Source: Fibrobacter succinogenes
GTDB lineage: Bacteria; Fibrobacterota; Fibrobacteria; Fibrobacterales; Fibrobacteraceae
Assembly: GCF_902779965.1 (NCBI RefSeq)
Contig: NZ_CACZDK010000008.1
Coordinates: 1-64,000, forward strand
Reading direction: 5' to 3'
DNA length: 64,000 nt
Of this stretch, positions 16,395-25,937 are shown piece after piece. A program made the translations under genes and the position numbers. Position 1 is the first letter of the stretch. Each line of letters opens with the position of its first letter. A model generated the notes under the pieces. It had not been told where the DNA came from. It searched no databases and saw nothing but the letters and a program-made list of their open reading frames with translations.

Positions 16395-17702
16395 TCACAA
16401 AAACATCACAAAGTACACTGGAAGGTACAGTGTATTTCTCTTTTGGACAATATCAGGGCTGTTTGAAAGTACAATTCCCATTTGAACGTTGCCTGTTTTT
16501 TGCAAATTGTTGAGTGCGCTGTGGATGGTGAAATCTCGTCCTGACTTGACTTCAATAGGAACTGCCGTTAGAGCATCATAATTGTCGATTAAAAAATCAA
16601 CTTCACCTTTTAGACGGTTGTCGTAGTAATACAGTTTTTTCCCGTGGGCGTTCAATTCGCTCGCAACAACGGTTTCGTAAATGGCACCTAGGTTTATGCT
16701 AGGAATATCGCTCATCACGGCGTTGATGTTGTTGCCGTAAAGAATACCTGTCAAAATACCTACATCGTTGAGGTAAAGCTTTAATAAATTCTTTGTGGTG
16801 GATTGAACTAATGGAAATTTGATGTCTGTAATCGCTGAAACTTCTAGTGCGACGCCCGCGTTGGTCAGGTATTCAAATTCGTCCTCGTATTTATCGAGTT
16901 TGACTTTTTTAGATTCAATTTTGTTGGCGATAATCCGCTTTTTCTTGTTTTCCATCATTGATGGAATAAGATCGTAAATTTTGCGGATTTTCAATTTGTT
17001 CTTGTTATCGTATTTGCTTGCGTCTGCGGCGTAAAAGTTGCGAATATCGTCTTGGATCTTGCGAATTTTGACGATGTTTTTCTCTTGAATAAACATGTTT
17101 ACTGCATCAGGCATCCCCCCGACTAGCAGGAATTTTTTGAACAGATCCATGACTTTTTCATGCATGGCTCCGTCCAAACTTTGCTTGTTCAAAAATCTGT
17201 TTTTTAAGCCTTGGATGGCAAATTCGTTGAATCCATTCGCAAGCAGGAATTCTTCGAAATCCAGCGGATACATGTGTACCGTTTCGATGCTTCCTATGGG
17301 AATGGATGATGTTTTTGATAAGGCTACTCCGAGGAGAGAACCGCTGGCGATGTATGTAAAACGATCTTCTTGTTTTAAAAATTTGAGCAATGTTAGTAAG
17401 CGTGGGCATTCTTGGATTTCGTCTAAGAAAATTAGTGTATTTTCTTTGTTTCCCATTTTATCGCCCGCGAACATGCTAAGGCGCAGATAGAAATCTTCGG
17501 TATTTTGAATGTCTGCAAAAAGGCGCTTGTTGAGTGAATCTTCTAGAAGGTTCAGCTCTATGTAGTTCTGAAAATGTTTTTGCCCCATATAGCGAATGAT
17601 GTACGACTTTCCTATTTGACGGGCGCCATCGATAACCAGCACCTTGTTGGAGCCGTTGGTGAAGTATTCATCGATTCGTTCCTGTATTTTCCGGTAAAGC
17701 AT
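16395..17702 (-). CDS. AAA ATPase with C-terminal DUF4143/nuclease-like domain
   Basis: The 435-residue protein has Walker A DGARQIGKSY at about residues 25-34 and Walker B TLIFLDEIQECPR at about 90. The C-terminal third has the DUF4143 layout with GEVDFLID...PIEVKSGRD, a PD-(D/E)xK-like nuclease signature. Such ATPases are common, often multicopy, in gut anaerobes, and their role is unknown; links to mobile DNA or defence are only suggestions. AAAGG precedes the ATG. Its upstream region contains an array of 16-base repeats (17737-17883), which is a candidate control region. Confidence 0.88.
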   Translation of the reverse strand: MLYRKIQERIDEYFTNGSNKVLVIDGARQIGKSYIIRYMGQKHFQNYIELNLLEDSLNKRLFADIQNTEDFYLRLSMFAGDKMGNKENTLIFLDEIQECPRLLTLLKFLKQEDRFTYIASGSLLGVALSKTSSIPIGSIETVHMYPLDFEEFLLANGFNEFAIQGLKNRFLNKQSLDGAMHEKVMDLFKKFLLVGGMPDAVNMFIQEKNIVKIRKIQDDIRNFYAADASKYDNKNKLKIRKIYDLIPSMMENKKKRIIANKIESKKVKLDKYEDEFEYLTNAGVALEVSAITDIKFPLVQSTTKNLLKLYLNDVGILTGILYGNNINAVMSDIPSINLGAIYETVVASELNAHGKKLYYYDNRLKGEVDFLIDNYDALTAVPIEVKSGRDFTIHSALNNLQKTGNVQMGIVLSNSPDIVQKRNTLYLPVYFVMFL

Positions 17703-17736
17703 AAAATTGCCTTTTTTTAACGAAAGTCGCTACTTT

Positions 17737-17883
17737 TGCTACTTTTTAATATGTTTTCTGTCTCTAAAATTACACTTTTCAATACAATTTTTCAATAGAA
17801 AATACTACTTTTCAATATAATTTTGACCATAAAATGCTACTTTTCAATATGTTTTAGCGCGTCTAAATGCTACTTTGCAATAT
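17737..17883 (-). promoter_or_regulatory. Iteron-like array of TGCTACTTTTCAATAT repeats
   Basis: Five imperfect copies of a 16-base word (minus strand ATATTGAAAAGTAGCA) plus a half copy end at 17752, 17785, 17798, 17818, 17850 and 17883. The spacing is 33, 13, 20, 32 and 33 bases, a period of about three helical turns with one extra half-unit. The array occupies the whole gap between recQ (ending 17904) and the ATPase start (17702). Confidence 0.7.
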
Positions 17884-17903
17884 TTTTGTGCATCGAATCT
17901 CGT

Positions 17904-19724
17904 TCACTGCTTCAAATATTCTTGGACTGCATCAACGAATCGTTGCCCGAACAATTCGATTTTCTTTTCGCCGAATCCGTAAATGTAGTGCAGATCGTCG
18001 ATGGATAGGGGAGGCGTTGAAACAATTTCTCTTAAGGTCTTGTCTGAAAGTACGACGTATGCGGGCCAGTTGTTTTCTTCTGCAATTTGCCTGCGCACTT
18101 TGCGTAGAACTTCAAATAAATCGTCGTTGGCATTGGGTTCTTCTACAAAACTTCTGCTACTGAATTTTTGTTTGTTTTTGGCTCTTGTGGAATGAGTGGC
18201 TTCAGATTCTTTTTCAACGGGAATGGCTAATTCGGCACGTTCTTTCCCGAATAGTACGGCGTTTCCGCTTGGCGTGATTTTTAAGTGGTTCCCTTCGTTG
18301 TAGGCTATTTCGATATACCCCAAATGCAGCATTTGCAAAAGGTAGTCGTGCCAGTGCTTTAGCGTGGTGCCTGCGCCGGCTCCGAATGTTTTGATTTTGT
18401 CATATCCGTTTTGCACAATCTCTTCGCTGCTAAAGCCTTTGAGGATTTGTGCGGTCATCGAAAAGCCTATTTTTTCATTTGTTCGCTTTATGGCCGAGAG
18501 CGCTTTTTGCACGAGGATAGTTCCGTTGAAGCGTTGGGGCGGTTTTCGGCAAATGTCGCAGTTCCCACAATTGCCGTTGCTGCTTTCGCCAAAGTAATTG
18601 AGCAAGATTCTACGGCGGCAAATCAGCGATTCGGCGTATTCCTGCATGCGATCGAGTTTTTCAGAATTGATTTCTTTTTGCCCGCTTTCGTTTACAAAAT
18701 TGCGCAGTGTGATGATGTCTTGGAAGTTGTAGAACAGTACGGTTTCTGAGGCGAGCCCATCGCGCCCTGCACGGCCAATTTCCTGATAAAAACTTTCTAT
18801 GCTCTTGGGGAGATTGTAGTGAATTACATAACGAACGTTGCTTTTGTCGATTCCCATGCCGAATGCGATTGTGGCGCAAACGACATCAATTTTATCGTTA
18901 ATAAAATCTTCTTGAACCGCGTTGCGTTCTTCGTTGGTCATTCCCGCATGGTATGCTCTAGCCAATATGCCTTTCCCGCATAATTCTTCGGCCACTTTTT
19001 CGGTGTTCTTTCGCGATAGGCAATAAACAATGCCTGAATCGCCTTTGTGCTTTGATATTATGGATAAAATAGCCTTTATTTTTTCTTGCCCCGAATAGCC
19101 GCGCTTTACATCGAGACTTAAATTCGGCCTGTCGAACGAACTGATAAAGACTTTATGTGAAATTAATCCGAGTTGGTTGATGATATCTTCTTTTGTCAGC
19201 TTGTCTGCTGTGGCTGTCAAAGCCATGATGGTGGCTTTGGGAAACTTTTGGTGCAAGCATCCAAGTTGCGTGTATTCTGGGCGAAAGTCGTGGCCCCATT
19301 GCGATATGCAGTGCGCTTCGTCGATGGCGAACAAGGGAATGTTTATCCGTTGCAACCATGGAATTTCTCTTTGCAGACGTTCCGGTGAAATGTAGAGAAT
19401 CTTCAATTCTCCAGATTGGGAACGTGTTCGGATATCGAAGTTTTCGTCTTCGGAATTGGTACTGTTAAGGGCTGCGGCCGCAATTCCGCTGGCGTTGAGC
19501 GCATCGACTTGGTCTTTCATTAACGAGATGAGTGGAGATATGACAACCGTTGTCCCTTCAAAAACCAATGCGGGGATTTGGTAGCAAAGCGACTTGCCGC
19601 CACCTGTGGGCATTAGTACGAGCGCGTCTTTCCGTGAAAGAATGTGGTTGATAATTTCTTCTTGTTGCGGTCGGAAAGAATTGTAGCCGAAAACGGATTT
19701 TAATATTTGGAGCGGAGTCTGCAT
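17904..19724 (-). CDS. recQ: ATP-dependent DNA helicase RecQ
   Basis: RecQ unwinds DNA 3' to 5' in recombinational repair. The 606-residue protein has MPTGGGKSLCYQIPAL (motif I), DEAHCISQWGHDFRPEY (motif II), QEIGRAGRDG (motif VI), the zinc-binding Cys set CRRRILLNYFGE...CGNCDIC, a winged-helix part and an HRDC domain from about residue 530 (FEVLRKVRRQIAEENNWPAYVVLSD). The start MQTPLQILKSVFGY matches the family; an upstream ATG at 19781 would add 19 unlikely residues. It lies upstream of the DUF4143 ATPase in the same direction, separated by the repeat array. Confidence 0.96.
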   Translation of the reverse strand: MQTPLQILKSVFGYNSFRPQQEEIINHILSRKDALVLMPTGGGKSLCYQIPALVFEGTTVVISPLISLMKDQVDALNASGIAAAALNSTNSEDENFDIRTRSQSGELKILYISPERLQREIPWLQRINIPLFAIDEAHCISQWGHDFRPEYTQLGCLHQKFPKATIMALTATADKLTKEDIINQLGLISHKVFISSFDRPNLSLDVKRGYSGQEKIKAILSIISKHKGDSGIVYCLSRKNTEKVAEELCGKGILARAYHAGMTNEERNAVQEDFINDKIDVVCATIAFGMGIDKSNVRYVIHYNLPKSIESFYQEIGRAGRDGLASETVLFYNFQDIITLRNFVNESGQKEINSEKLDRMQEYAESLICRRRILLNYFGESSNGNCGNCDICRKPPQRFNGTILVQKALSAIKRTNEKIGFSMTAQILKGFSSEEIVQNGYDKIKTFGAGAGTTLKHWHDYLLQMLHLGYIEIAYNEGNHLKITPSGNAVLFGKERAELAIPVEKESEATHSTRAKNKQKFSSRSFVEEPNANDDLFEVLRKVRRQIAEENNWPAYVVLSDKTLREIVSTPPLSIDDLHYIYGFGEKKIELFGQRFVDAVQEYLKQ

Positions 19725-19968
19725 TGGGTACTTTTGTATTTCATTTTTACAGAATTTAGATACATTTGTGCAGTGTGTCAAGCGGCTTGGTTGCTTGTTT
19801 ATATGGGCCTTGGGGGAGCTTGGTTTATGGATGTGTTCATTTTGTATAAAAATGTGTTGTTCACAACGGTTATTTTAGTAGCGATGATTTTTTTAGAATT
19901 TGCCTAATGTATGAATGTATTTTAGCAACGAGTTTGTTTTGGGGTGCTGTCGTGTAGAAGGAGGATTG

Positions 19969-22101
19969 ATGAGGAAATTTGCATTTCTGCTTTTGGTTGC
20001 TGCGTTGATTGCTTGCTCCGAGTCAGAAAACATTGCGGATGTGGACGGCGGCGATGATGTTGCTCAGGAGGGGAGCTCTTTGAGTGAGGTCGTCAATTCG
20101 TCAGCTACCGAAAATTCGCAGGCCTCAAGTTCTTCTGCGCTTTTGTCTACAACATCATCTGGTGCCATAAATGCTTCGTTATCGAGCGCAAGCTTGTCCA
20201 GTGATTCTAAAGAAGGTCTTTCTTCAAGTTCGTATTATTTGGATTTTTTAGATACTGGAATTCCAGGGAGAGGTGTTGGCGGAGGTTGTGTTGCCTCTTT
20301 TTCTGCATCGAATGGTGCTGCTGTTTTTCCTGATTATGCGTGGGGGACGGATGGCTTTCGTCCTGAAGAACTTCCTCGTTCGATTAACGGCTATCAGTTG
20401 CTTATTGAAGGACGAACTGCAAAGCTTATTGCAGATGGAACTCCTGCGGAAGATGCCGAAAAGACGGCTAAAAAAGAACTCATTGCGGCGCTAGGATTGG
20501 ATACGTTGTTCGTTGAAAATCCGTTGAAAGACCGGTCGACTGTTTTTTCGAGGGCTGATGTTGAAAATACATTGAATTATTTCTTTAACCGTGATACTGT
20601 CGCGACTTATAAGATAGTCAAGTCTTTTTCTGAAAAAGGAACTTTAGACCGTTCCGAATATTGCGGCATATGGAATGTTTCTCCTAGCAATAGCTGGGGC
20701 GGCGAAGAAAGTGCATTTATCCCTTATAGAAACATTTCGTTGTGGGCGAGAACGATCGGTCAACCTGGATGTGCTGCTACCGGCTATGAGTCTGTTCCGC
20801 CCACTTATATTTTAAACAACATTTATCGGAAATGTATTGGACTCCCTTATTGCGACGGTAAACAATTTGGTATTATCGAACAAGCCGGTCTTAAAAATAT
20901 CATAGCTGACACGCTTTACTATTGCGGTACAAGTGGCTGGACGCTTTTGATGAATTACGAAGAAGATACCAAGGATATCCCTTGCGATGAAATTGGCAAA
21001 ATGTTCAAGAGTACTTCCTTGAATGAACGCTATTATGTTTGCAAGGAAAATGGCTGGAATGTCACTACAAAAATGGATTACGAGACCAAGGACATTCTTT
21101 GTGGCGATTCTGCTAAAATTGTTCAAAGTCCGACAGATTCTACCAGATTTTACTTGTGCAAAGATTCAAAATGGAAAATTGCAACTCAATTGGAAAAGGA
21201 AACGACTGGAGTTCCTTGCGACCGCGTTGGGAAAATGTTAGAAAGTGAAATCAAAAGTAACGGAGGTGTCATTTATATTTGCCGGGATTCGGGCTGGGAC
21301 GTTGCGACTTATCGAGAAAAGGACATTGGCGATAGAGCTTGTGATGCGGAAGGTAAAACGGTCCAGGGCCTTCGCGATACTTCGATGTCCTATGTGTGCT
21401 ACAATAATGCATGGACGGATTTCTACAAGGCGCCTTGCAGTACGGACAACCAAAGACGTAAAGATAGCAATAGAGGGGGTAACGAACAATATATCTGCTA
21501 CAATGGTAAATGGCATTCCTCAATAGAGTGGAACTGTGATTTTCCGAAGGAATATTACTTTAATCCAAATATTGAGTATGGAACATTGACGGATAGTCGT
21601 GATGGCGAAACTTACAGGACTGTTGAATTTAGAGGCAAAATTTGGATGGCCGAAAACTTGAGGTATGCGATTGGAGATTCTTCGCAGAGTTATTCTGCTC
21701 AAGAAGGTTGCCAAATTGCAGGCCGTTTTTATTCGATTGAGGCCGCTGCAACGGCTTGCCCTGCTGGCTGGCGATTGCCCGATACGACTGAACTGAATTT
21801 ATTTTACTCAGACGATTACAATCATCTTTCTATGTATGAGAAAAACTCGTACTTGGCGAAGTTTAAGTCTCAGATAGGTTCACGCTGTAGTGCTTTCTCT
21901 TGTAATGAATCGGGCCTTTCGTTTTTGATGCTCGGCCTCTATCCAAAGGCCGAAAATAAAAACTATGAAAATGTTTTATATTGGATTTATGGCGACGATA
22001 GTACAAAAGACATCATTTTCCTTTATTTGGGCGATACGTATATGTATTTTAATCAAGCCTATATGGACTTCTATTTACCTATACGTTGCGTGAAAGAATA
22101 A
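19969..22101 (+). CDS. Lipoprotein with repeated Cys modules and Fibrobacter major paralogous domain
   Basis: The 710-residue protein begins MRKFAFLLLVAALIACSES, with lipobox Cys16 and GGAGG just upstream. Residues about 40-90 are a Ser-rich linker. Residues about 290-560 contain about six modules of 40-50 residues of the form (Y)xC...GW...T...E/D...CD, for example YVCKENGWNVTTKMDYETKD and FYLCKDSKWKIATQLEKETT. The C-terminal about 150 residues (YRTVEFRGKIWMAENLRY...ACPAGWRLPDTTEL...IRCVKE) are the Fibrobacter succinogenes major paralogous domain. Surface display is inferred, and the function is unknown. Confidence 0.85.
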   Translation: MRKFAFLLLVAALIACSESENIADVDGGDDVAQEGSSLSEVVNSSATENSQASSSSALLSTTSSGAINASLSSASLSSDSKEGLSSSSYYLDFLDTGIPGRGVGGGCVASFSASNGAAVFPDYAWGTDGFRPEELPRSINGYQLLIEGRTAKLIADGTPAEDAEKTAKKELIAALGLDTLFVENPLKDRSTVFSRADVENTLNYFFNRDTVATYKIVKSFSEKGTLDRSEYCGIWNVSPSNSWGGEESAFIPYRNISLWARTIGQPGCAATGYESVPPTYILNNIYRKCIGLPYCDGKQFGIIEQAGLKNIIADTLYYCGTSGWTLLMNYEEDTKDIPCDEIGKMFKSTSLNERYYVCKENGWNVTTKMDYETKDILCGDSAKIVQSPTDSTRFYLCKDSKWKIATQLEKETTGVPCDRVGKMLESEIKSNGGVIYICRDSGWDVATYREKDIGDRACDAEGKTVQGLRDTSMSYVCYNNAWTDFYKAPCSTDNQRRKDSNRGGNEQYICYNGKWHSSIEWNCDFPKEYYFNPNIEYGTLTDSRDGETYRTVEFRGKIWMAENLRYAIGDSSQSYSAQEGCQIAGRFYSIEAAATACPAGWRLPDTTELNLFYSDDYNHLSMYEKNSYLAKFKSQIGSRCSAFSCNESGLSFLMLGLYPKAENKNYENVLYWIYGDDSTKDIIFLYLGDTYMYFNQAYMDFYLPIRCVKE

Positions 22102-22221
22102 TTTCGCCTTGTGTTTAAATATTTGATAATAAGGCGATATGGCATGTTTTAAATATAAGAAAAAGAACTTTAAGTGCAGAATTGATAAATGAATTTCATT
22201 TTAGGGCTGTTTTTCGTCTGA

Positions 22222-22250
22222 TTGCGTTTGAAATAGCAAATTTTTATTAT
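22222..22250 (+). promoter_or_regulatory. Putative sigma-70-type promoter for the PDZ gene
   Basis: TTGCGT (22222-22227) and TATTAT (22245-22250) are separated by 17 bases and lie about 30 bp before the ATG at 22281. They match by eye only. Confidence 0.4.
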
Positions 22251-22280
22251 ATATTATGGAAGAAATTTAAGGAGATTATT

Positions 22281-23090
22281 ATGAATAGTTTTGTTAAGGC
22301 TTCTCTGATTGCTGCGATGATGACAGCTCCGCTTATGGCCGACGAATCCTTTGGTGGCGTTGGCATCACCATTTATCAGGTGAACGAGGGCGTCCATGTG
22401 GCCGAAGTCATTCCGGGCACTCCGGCTGCAGAAACCAATCTCCGTGCAGGTGATGTTATTACCGCTGTTGATGGTGTAAGCCTCAAGGGTCAGAATATTG
22501 AATTTTCGAAGGCAAAACTTCGTGGCCAGGTCAATAAGCCGCTGGAAATCACTTATACGAGCAATGGCGAAACCTATTCCACGGTCATCCGTCGTGCTCA
22601 GATTACCGTGAAGGACTTGGACAACAAGGCTGTGAAGAACTGGTACGGCGACAAGGATCGCGTGAACGTTCAGGAACTTGAGACGTTTGCAAGCGCTACC
22701 GAAAACGACAAGCAACTCGTTGCAGTGCTCAGCCGCGGTAACCTTGTCAAGAATGATGTTTCAGTCGCTTCTGCTGATGTCAATGGCGTTTATGTGGAAA
22801 AGGCTCAGACTTCTCCGAAATTCACCAAGGCAACTCCGATCCGCAAGGGTGATGCGACTCTTTGCCTCTTCAACCGCAAGGCTCTTTCGTTTGCAGTTAA
22901 GTCCACAGGCCGCGTTGCTGTGACTATCATGAATGCTGATGGCGAACAGGTTGCAAAGCTTGGTCTCGACAATGCTGTTGCTGGCGTGAACACGATCAAT
23001 TGGAATGGCTCTCAGCTCCCGAGCGGTCGCTACGTTATTTCCATTGACCACAATGGCGCTGTAAGCGGTGCCAACGCCGTGCTGAAGTAA
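22281..23090 (+). CDS. Secreted PDZ-domain protein with T9SS-like C-terminal tail
   Basis: The 269-residue protein has a signal peptide (MNSFVKASLIAAMMTAPLMA). Residues about 23-105 form a PDZ domain (GGVGITIYQV...VAEVIPGTPAAETNLRAGDVITAVDG). No protease domain is attached. The last about 75 residues (SFAVKSTGRVAVTIMNADGEQVAKL ... LPSGRYVISIDHNG) have the FlgD-like, T9SS sorting-domain pattern with the final GxYxIxI strand. The upstream in-frame extension to 22182 lacks a signal, while AAGGAGATTATT precedes the chosen ATG. A role in binding peptides or protein termini at the surface is inference. Confidence 0.82.
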   Translation: MNSFVKASLIAAMMTAPLMADESFGGVGITIYQVNEGVHVAEVIPGTPAAETNLRAGDVITAVDGVSLKGQNIEFSKAKLRGQVNKPLEITYTSNGETYSTVIRRAQITVKDLDNKAVKNWYGDKDRVNVQELETFASATENDKQLVAVLSRGNLVKNDVSVASADVNGVYVEKAQTSPKFTKATPIRKGDATLCLFNRKALSFAVKSTGRVAVTIMNADGEQVAKLGLDNAVAGVNTINWNGSQLPSGRYVISIDHNGAVSGANAVLK

Positions 23091-23113
23091 TTTTCCGCTT
23101 TAATCAAAAATTT

Positions 23114-23152
23114 GAGGAACGCTTCATATCTGGAGCGTTCTTTTTTTCTATC
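23114..23152 (+). terminator. Terminator after the PDZ gene
   Basis: GAACGCTTC pairs with GGAGCGTTC (one mismatch) and runs into TTTTTTTC. It overlaps a TTG that would be an upstream start of the next frame, which argues against that start. Confidence 0.8.
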
Positions 23153-23162
23153 TTGTGGAACC

Positions 23163-25643
23163 GTGATTTTGTCCAAAACCCATCGATCCCTGTGGGCCGT
23201 TTTTGCTTTTCTAATTGCTGCGGTCTTTGCTCCTTGCTCTTATGGCGAGGACATGACCCGCTTTGAACTCGAAGAGCGCGAACAGCCTGTAGAAGACACG
23301 ACCGAGGTCGATTGGATGAACGATACGACCGGTGTGGATACGATTGAATATCATGCGGTTGATTTGGTGTATGATGTTGAAACTTCGACGTTCAATTTGA
23401 ACAAGTCGGCGCAACTCAAGTACCGCACAGCAACGCTTGAATCCGACACGATTTGGATGGACCAAAAGAATCAGATTTTGGCAGCGTCGGGTAACCCGGT
23501 GCTTCGCGAAACCAAGAATCCTTCGCTTTCGGGCATGCGTCTCAAGTACAACCTCAAGTCTAAAATAGGTGAGGTCTATTACGCAACGACGTTCCAGGAC
23601 AACCAGCAGTTGAACGGTATGGAAGTTCGTCGTTTGCCGGATACGCGAATTCAGATTGCTCGCGGTGACTTTAGCACGTGTAACGATACGACGCACCAGC
23701 ACTTCTACTTTTATGGTCGCCGCATGGTGGTGAAACCCAAGGAGACGATTACCGCAAGACCGGTGGTTTTGAATATTGCCGATGTGCCTGTGGCGGTTCT
23801 CCCGATGATTGTGGCACCGCTCAAGAGCGGTCGCAAGTCCGGTATTTTAACGCCTAAGTTTGGTGGTGACCAGAAGCAGGGCTACTACTTGCGCAATATC
23901 GGTTTCTATTATGCTGCCAACGATTATTGGGACGCTACGATTTCTGCGGATGTGATCGAAGGTGACGAAGCGCGTTTTGAACGCTCTACGCTTTCTGGTG
24001 AAATCCGCTATAAAAAGCGTTATTTGCTGGATGGCTACCTGAAGTACACGAGCTACCTCGAAGAATTCGATTTCAGCAACAGCGGTTACGACATTGCATT
24101 TTCGCACAACCAGAACTTGACTCCCGACGCGAAGCACACGTTGAGCGGCCAGGGCTCCTTTGTGAGCGACAGGGGCATCCGTAAGAACAACTCGTTAGAG
24201 TCGAGTACGATTTTGAACCAGCAAGCAAACGCCTCCCTTGCTTATTCCGGTAAGTTCGGCAACAACAAGAGCTTGACGGTTAAGGTTTCGCAGAGCCATA
24301 ACCTTACGACGGGAATGCTCGAACGTAATTTGCCCGATATCCAGTACCGCATGAGCGGTAACCTTTTCAATTTCGAATTGGAAGAAGGCGAAATTGCTGC
24401 AGAAGATGGCTCGTTCCAGTCGTTCCTTGAAAAGTTCAATTACAGCTTTACGAATCGATTCAACTACAACATGCGCCGCGATAAAGACTTGACGCTGGAT
24501 AAGGATACGACTGCGCATTACTTGGGTTACACGGGTACTTATACACTCGATTATTCCGGCCGGCTTTTTGACGTTATCAACATCACGCCGCGCGCCACTT
24601 TCACTGGATATTGGACCGGAACTTCTTGGCGTAATCCGAACGATTCTTTGTACAAAAGAAAACGCTACATGAGCTTTAATCCTGAAGAAGGAACATATGG
24701 TAACGTAGCCTACAACCACAGCTATAGCTTGACTGCCGATACTAAACTCTATGGTATTTGGGTTCCTGAAATTGGTCGCTTCACCGGTATCCGCCATGTG
24801 CTTTCTCCGAGTGTTTCTTACACGTACGCGCCTGAAATTGATACGGTCAAGACGTTCGCGCCGCATCCGCTTTTGGGGCAATCTCCGTACCAGCAAAAAC
24901 AGCAGACGATTGGCTTTAGTTTGAATAACGACTTTGACATCAAGTACCTCAAGGTGGCTGCAAAAGCCGATACCACTCGTGGCGATTCGACAAAGAAGGC
25001 TAAGGCGGTCGAGGATCAGTACGGTACACGCCGCTTGCTTACGACAAGGCATAGTTTCTCTTATAACTTTGCGGCAGACTCACTCAATTTCTCGGACATT
25101 TCGTCTTCGTTCGGATTGCAGATTTTGCCGGACTACATGTTTACCATCAATACTCGTCATAGCTTCTATCACAAGTTCGATTCAAATCCGAATAAAGTCA
25201 AGTTCCCAGAACTCACGTATTGGGGCTATGAACTTTCAAAGAATTTCCATTGGAGCGGTACGTTTAATGGCGGGCTTCCTTCGCAACTTGAAAAGTACGA
25301 AATGTTGAATTGGTCGCTGAGTTTGGATTACCGCTATTCGTTCAGCAGTACCCGCGTGGCAAAGAATTTGTTTAAAGACAATATCTCGCATTCGACGGGT
25401 ATTTCGGCGTCGTTCCAGCCGACCGTCAACTGGGATGTTTCTTACAGCACTCGTTACGATTATAATGAAGGTAAGTTTGTCTCGCATGAATTTACGTTCA
25501 AGCGCGTGTTGCACTGCTGGCAGCTCGATTTTACATGGACGCCGACTGGCCCTGCAGCAGGCTGGAGCTTCTCGGTCTATGTGCGCGACTTGCCGGATAT
25601 CAAGCTGAATGCTGGCAGCACCGACACGAAGAGTTATGATTAA
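23163..25643 (+). CDS. lptD: LptD/OstA-type LPS assembly outer-membrane protein
   Basis: LptD is the barrel that inserts lipopolysaccharide into the outer leaflet. Starting from GTG 23163, the 826-residue protein has a signal peptide (LWAVFAFLIAAVFAPCSYG), an OstA-like periplasmic beta-jellyroll (HAVDLVYDVETSTFNLNKSAQLKY...), the PMIVAPLKSGRKSGILTPKFG segment typical of the LptD barrel entry, and a long barrel rich in YxY/FxF strands to the C-terminus. The start is uncertain; the open frame from 23112 lies in a terminator. kdsB elsewhere in the window fits an LPS-bearing envelope. Confidence 0.88.
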   Translation: MILSKTHRSLWAVFAFLIAAVFAPCSYGEDMTRFELEEREQPVEDTTEVDWMNDTTGVDTIEYHAVDLVYDVETSTFNLNKSAQLKYRTATLESDTIWMDQKNQILAASGNPVLRETKNPSLSGMRLKYNLKSKIGEVYYATTFQDNQQLNGMEVRRLPDTRIQIARGDFSTCNDTTHQHFYFYGRRMVVKPKETITARPVVLNIADVPVAVLPMIVAPLKSGRKSGILTPKFGGDQKQGYYLRNIGFYYAANDYWDATISADVIEGDEARFERSTLSGEIRYKKRYLLDGYLKYTSYLEEFDFSNSGYDIAFSHNQNLTPDAKHTLSGQGSFVSDRGIRKNNSLESSTILNQQANASLAYSGKFGNNKSLTVKVSQSHNLTTGMLERNLPDIQYRMSGNLFNFELEEGEIAAEDGSFQSFLEKFNYSFTNRFNYNMRRDKDLTLDKDTTAHYLGYTGTYTLDYSGRLFDVINITPRATFTGYWTGTSWRNPNDSLYKRKRYMSFNPEEGTYGNVAYNHSYSLTADTKLYGIWVPEIGRFTGIRHVLSPSVSYTYAPEIDTVKTFAPHPLLGQSPYQQKQQTIGFSLNNDFDIKYLKVAAKADTTRGDSTKKAKAVEDQYGTRRLLTTRHSFSYNFAADSLNFSDISSSFGLQILPDYMFTINTRHSFYHKFDSNPNKVKFPELTYWGYELSKNFHWSGTFNGGLPSQLEKYEMLNWSLSLDYRYSFSSTRVAKNLFKDNISHSTGISASFQPTVNWDVSYSTRYDYNEGKFVSHEFTFKRVLHCWQLDFTWTPTGPAAGWSFSVYVRDLPDIKLNAGSTDTKSYD

Positions 25644-25678
25644 ATTAGACGAAAGAACGCCGCTGCGCGGCTATAGAC

Positions 25679-25747
25679 GACAAATGCGTCCGGCGAATAT
25701 CGCGACCAAGCTTGCTTGGGCATGATTGAGCCTAGCATTTGGGACTT
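25679..25747 (+). repeat. 69-nt dispersed element with CCAAGC-TT-GCTTGG hairpin
   Basis: The element runs from GACAAATGCG to GGGACTT, has outer inverted ends (AAATGC/GCATTT), and holds CGGCGAATATCGCGA, the hairpin CCAAGC-TT-GCTTGG and CATGATTGAGCC. An inverted copy of the same length lies at 38620-38688, about 81 percent identical by eye. Its frames are related to the units at 32737, 42341, 51845 and 57394. Confidence 0.75.
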
Positions 25748-25754
25748 GTCCAAA

Positions 25755-25930
25755 GACGAGAGAAGTAGACAGTAAGCAGTAGGCAGCCCTTCGACAGGTT
25801 CAGGGACCTGACTAGGTTGGTGAGCTTGCCGAACCATGCCGCAATTATATAACTTCCTACTTCCTACCGACTACTTCCTACTAATCACATCCCTAACCAC
25901 TAACTACTGTTTACTAATCACCATAGACCA
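25755..25930. repeat. Heptanucleotide arrays and a CCCTTCGACAGG repeat before maf
   Basis: Minus-strand heptamers (CTGTCTA, CTTCTCT) occur at 25755-25775, then a CCCTTCGACAGGTTCAGGG / GGTGAGCTTGCCGAACC inverted block, then plus-strand heptamers CTTCCTA, CTTCCTA, CTAACCA, CTAACTA, CTGTTTA, CTAATCA up to 25920. It is not coding, although frames stay open through it. Confidence 0.7.
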
Positions 25931-25937
25931 ACAACCA

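Noticed and set aside
17737-17883. CRISPR-like array
   Set aside because: Repeats are only 16 bases, imperfect, with A+T-rich related spacers of uneven length and no cas genes nearby.
23112-23162. Upstream TTG start for lptD
   Set aside because: The codons lie in the terminator hairpin of the PDZ gene and would put residues before the signal peptide.
25836-25937. N-terminal extension of maf
   Set aside because: The sequence is the heptamer array; the Maf signature starts right after ATG 25938.
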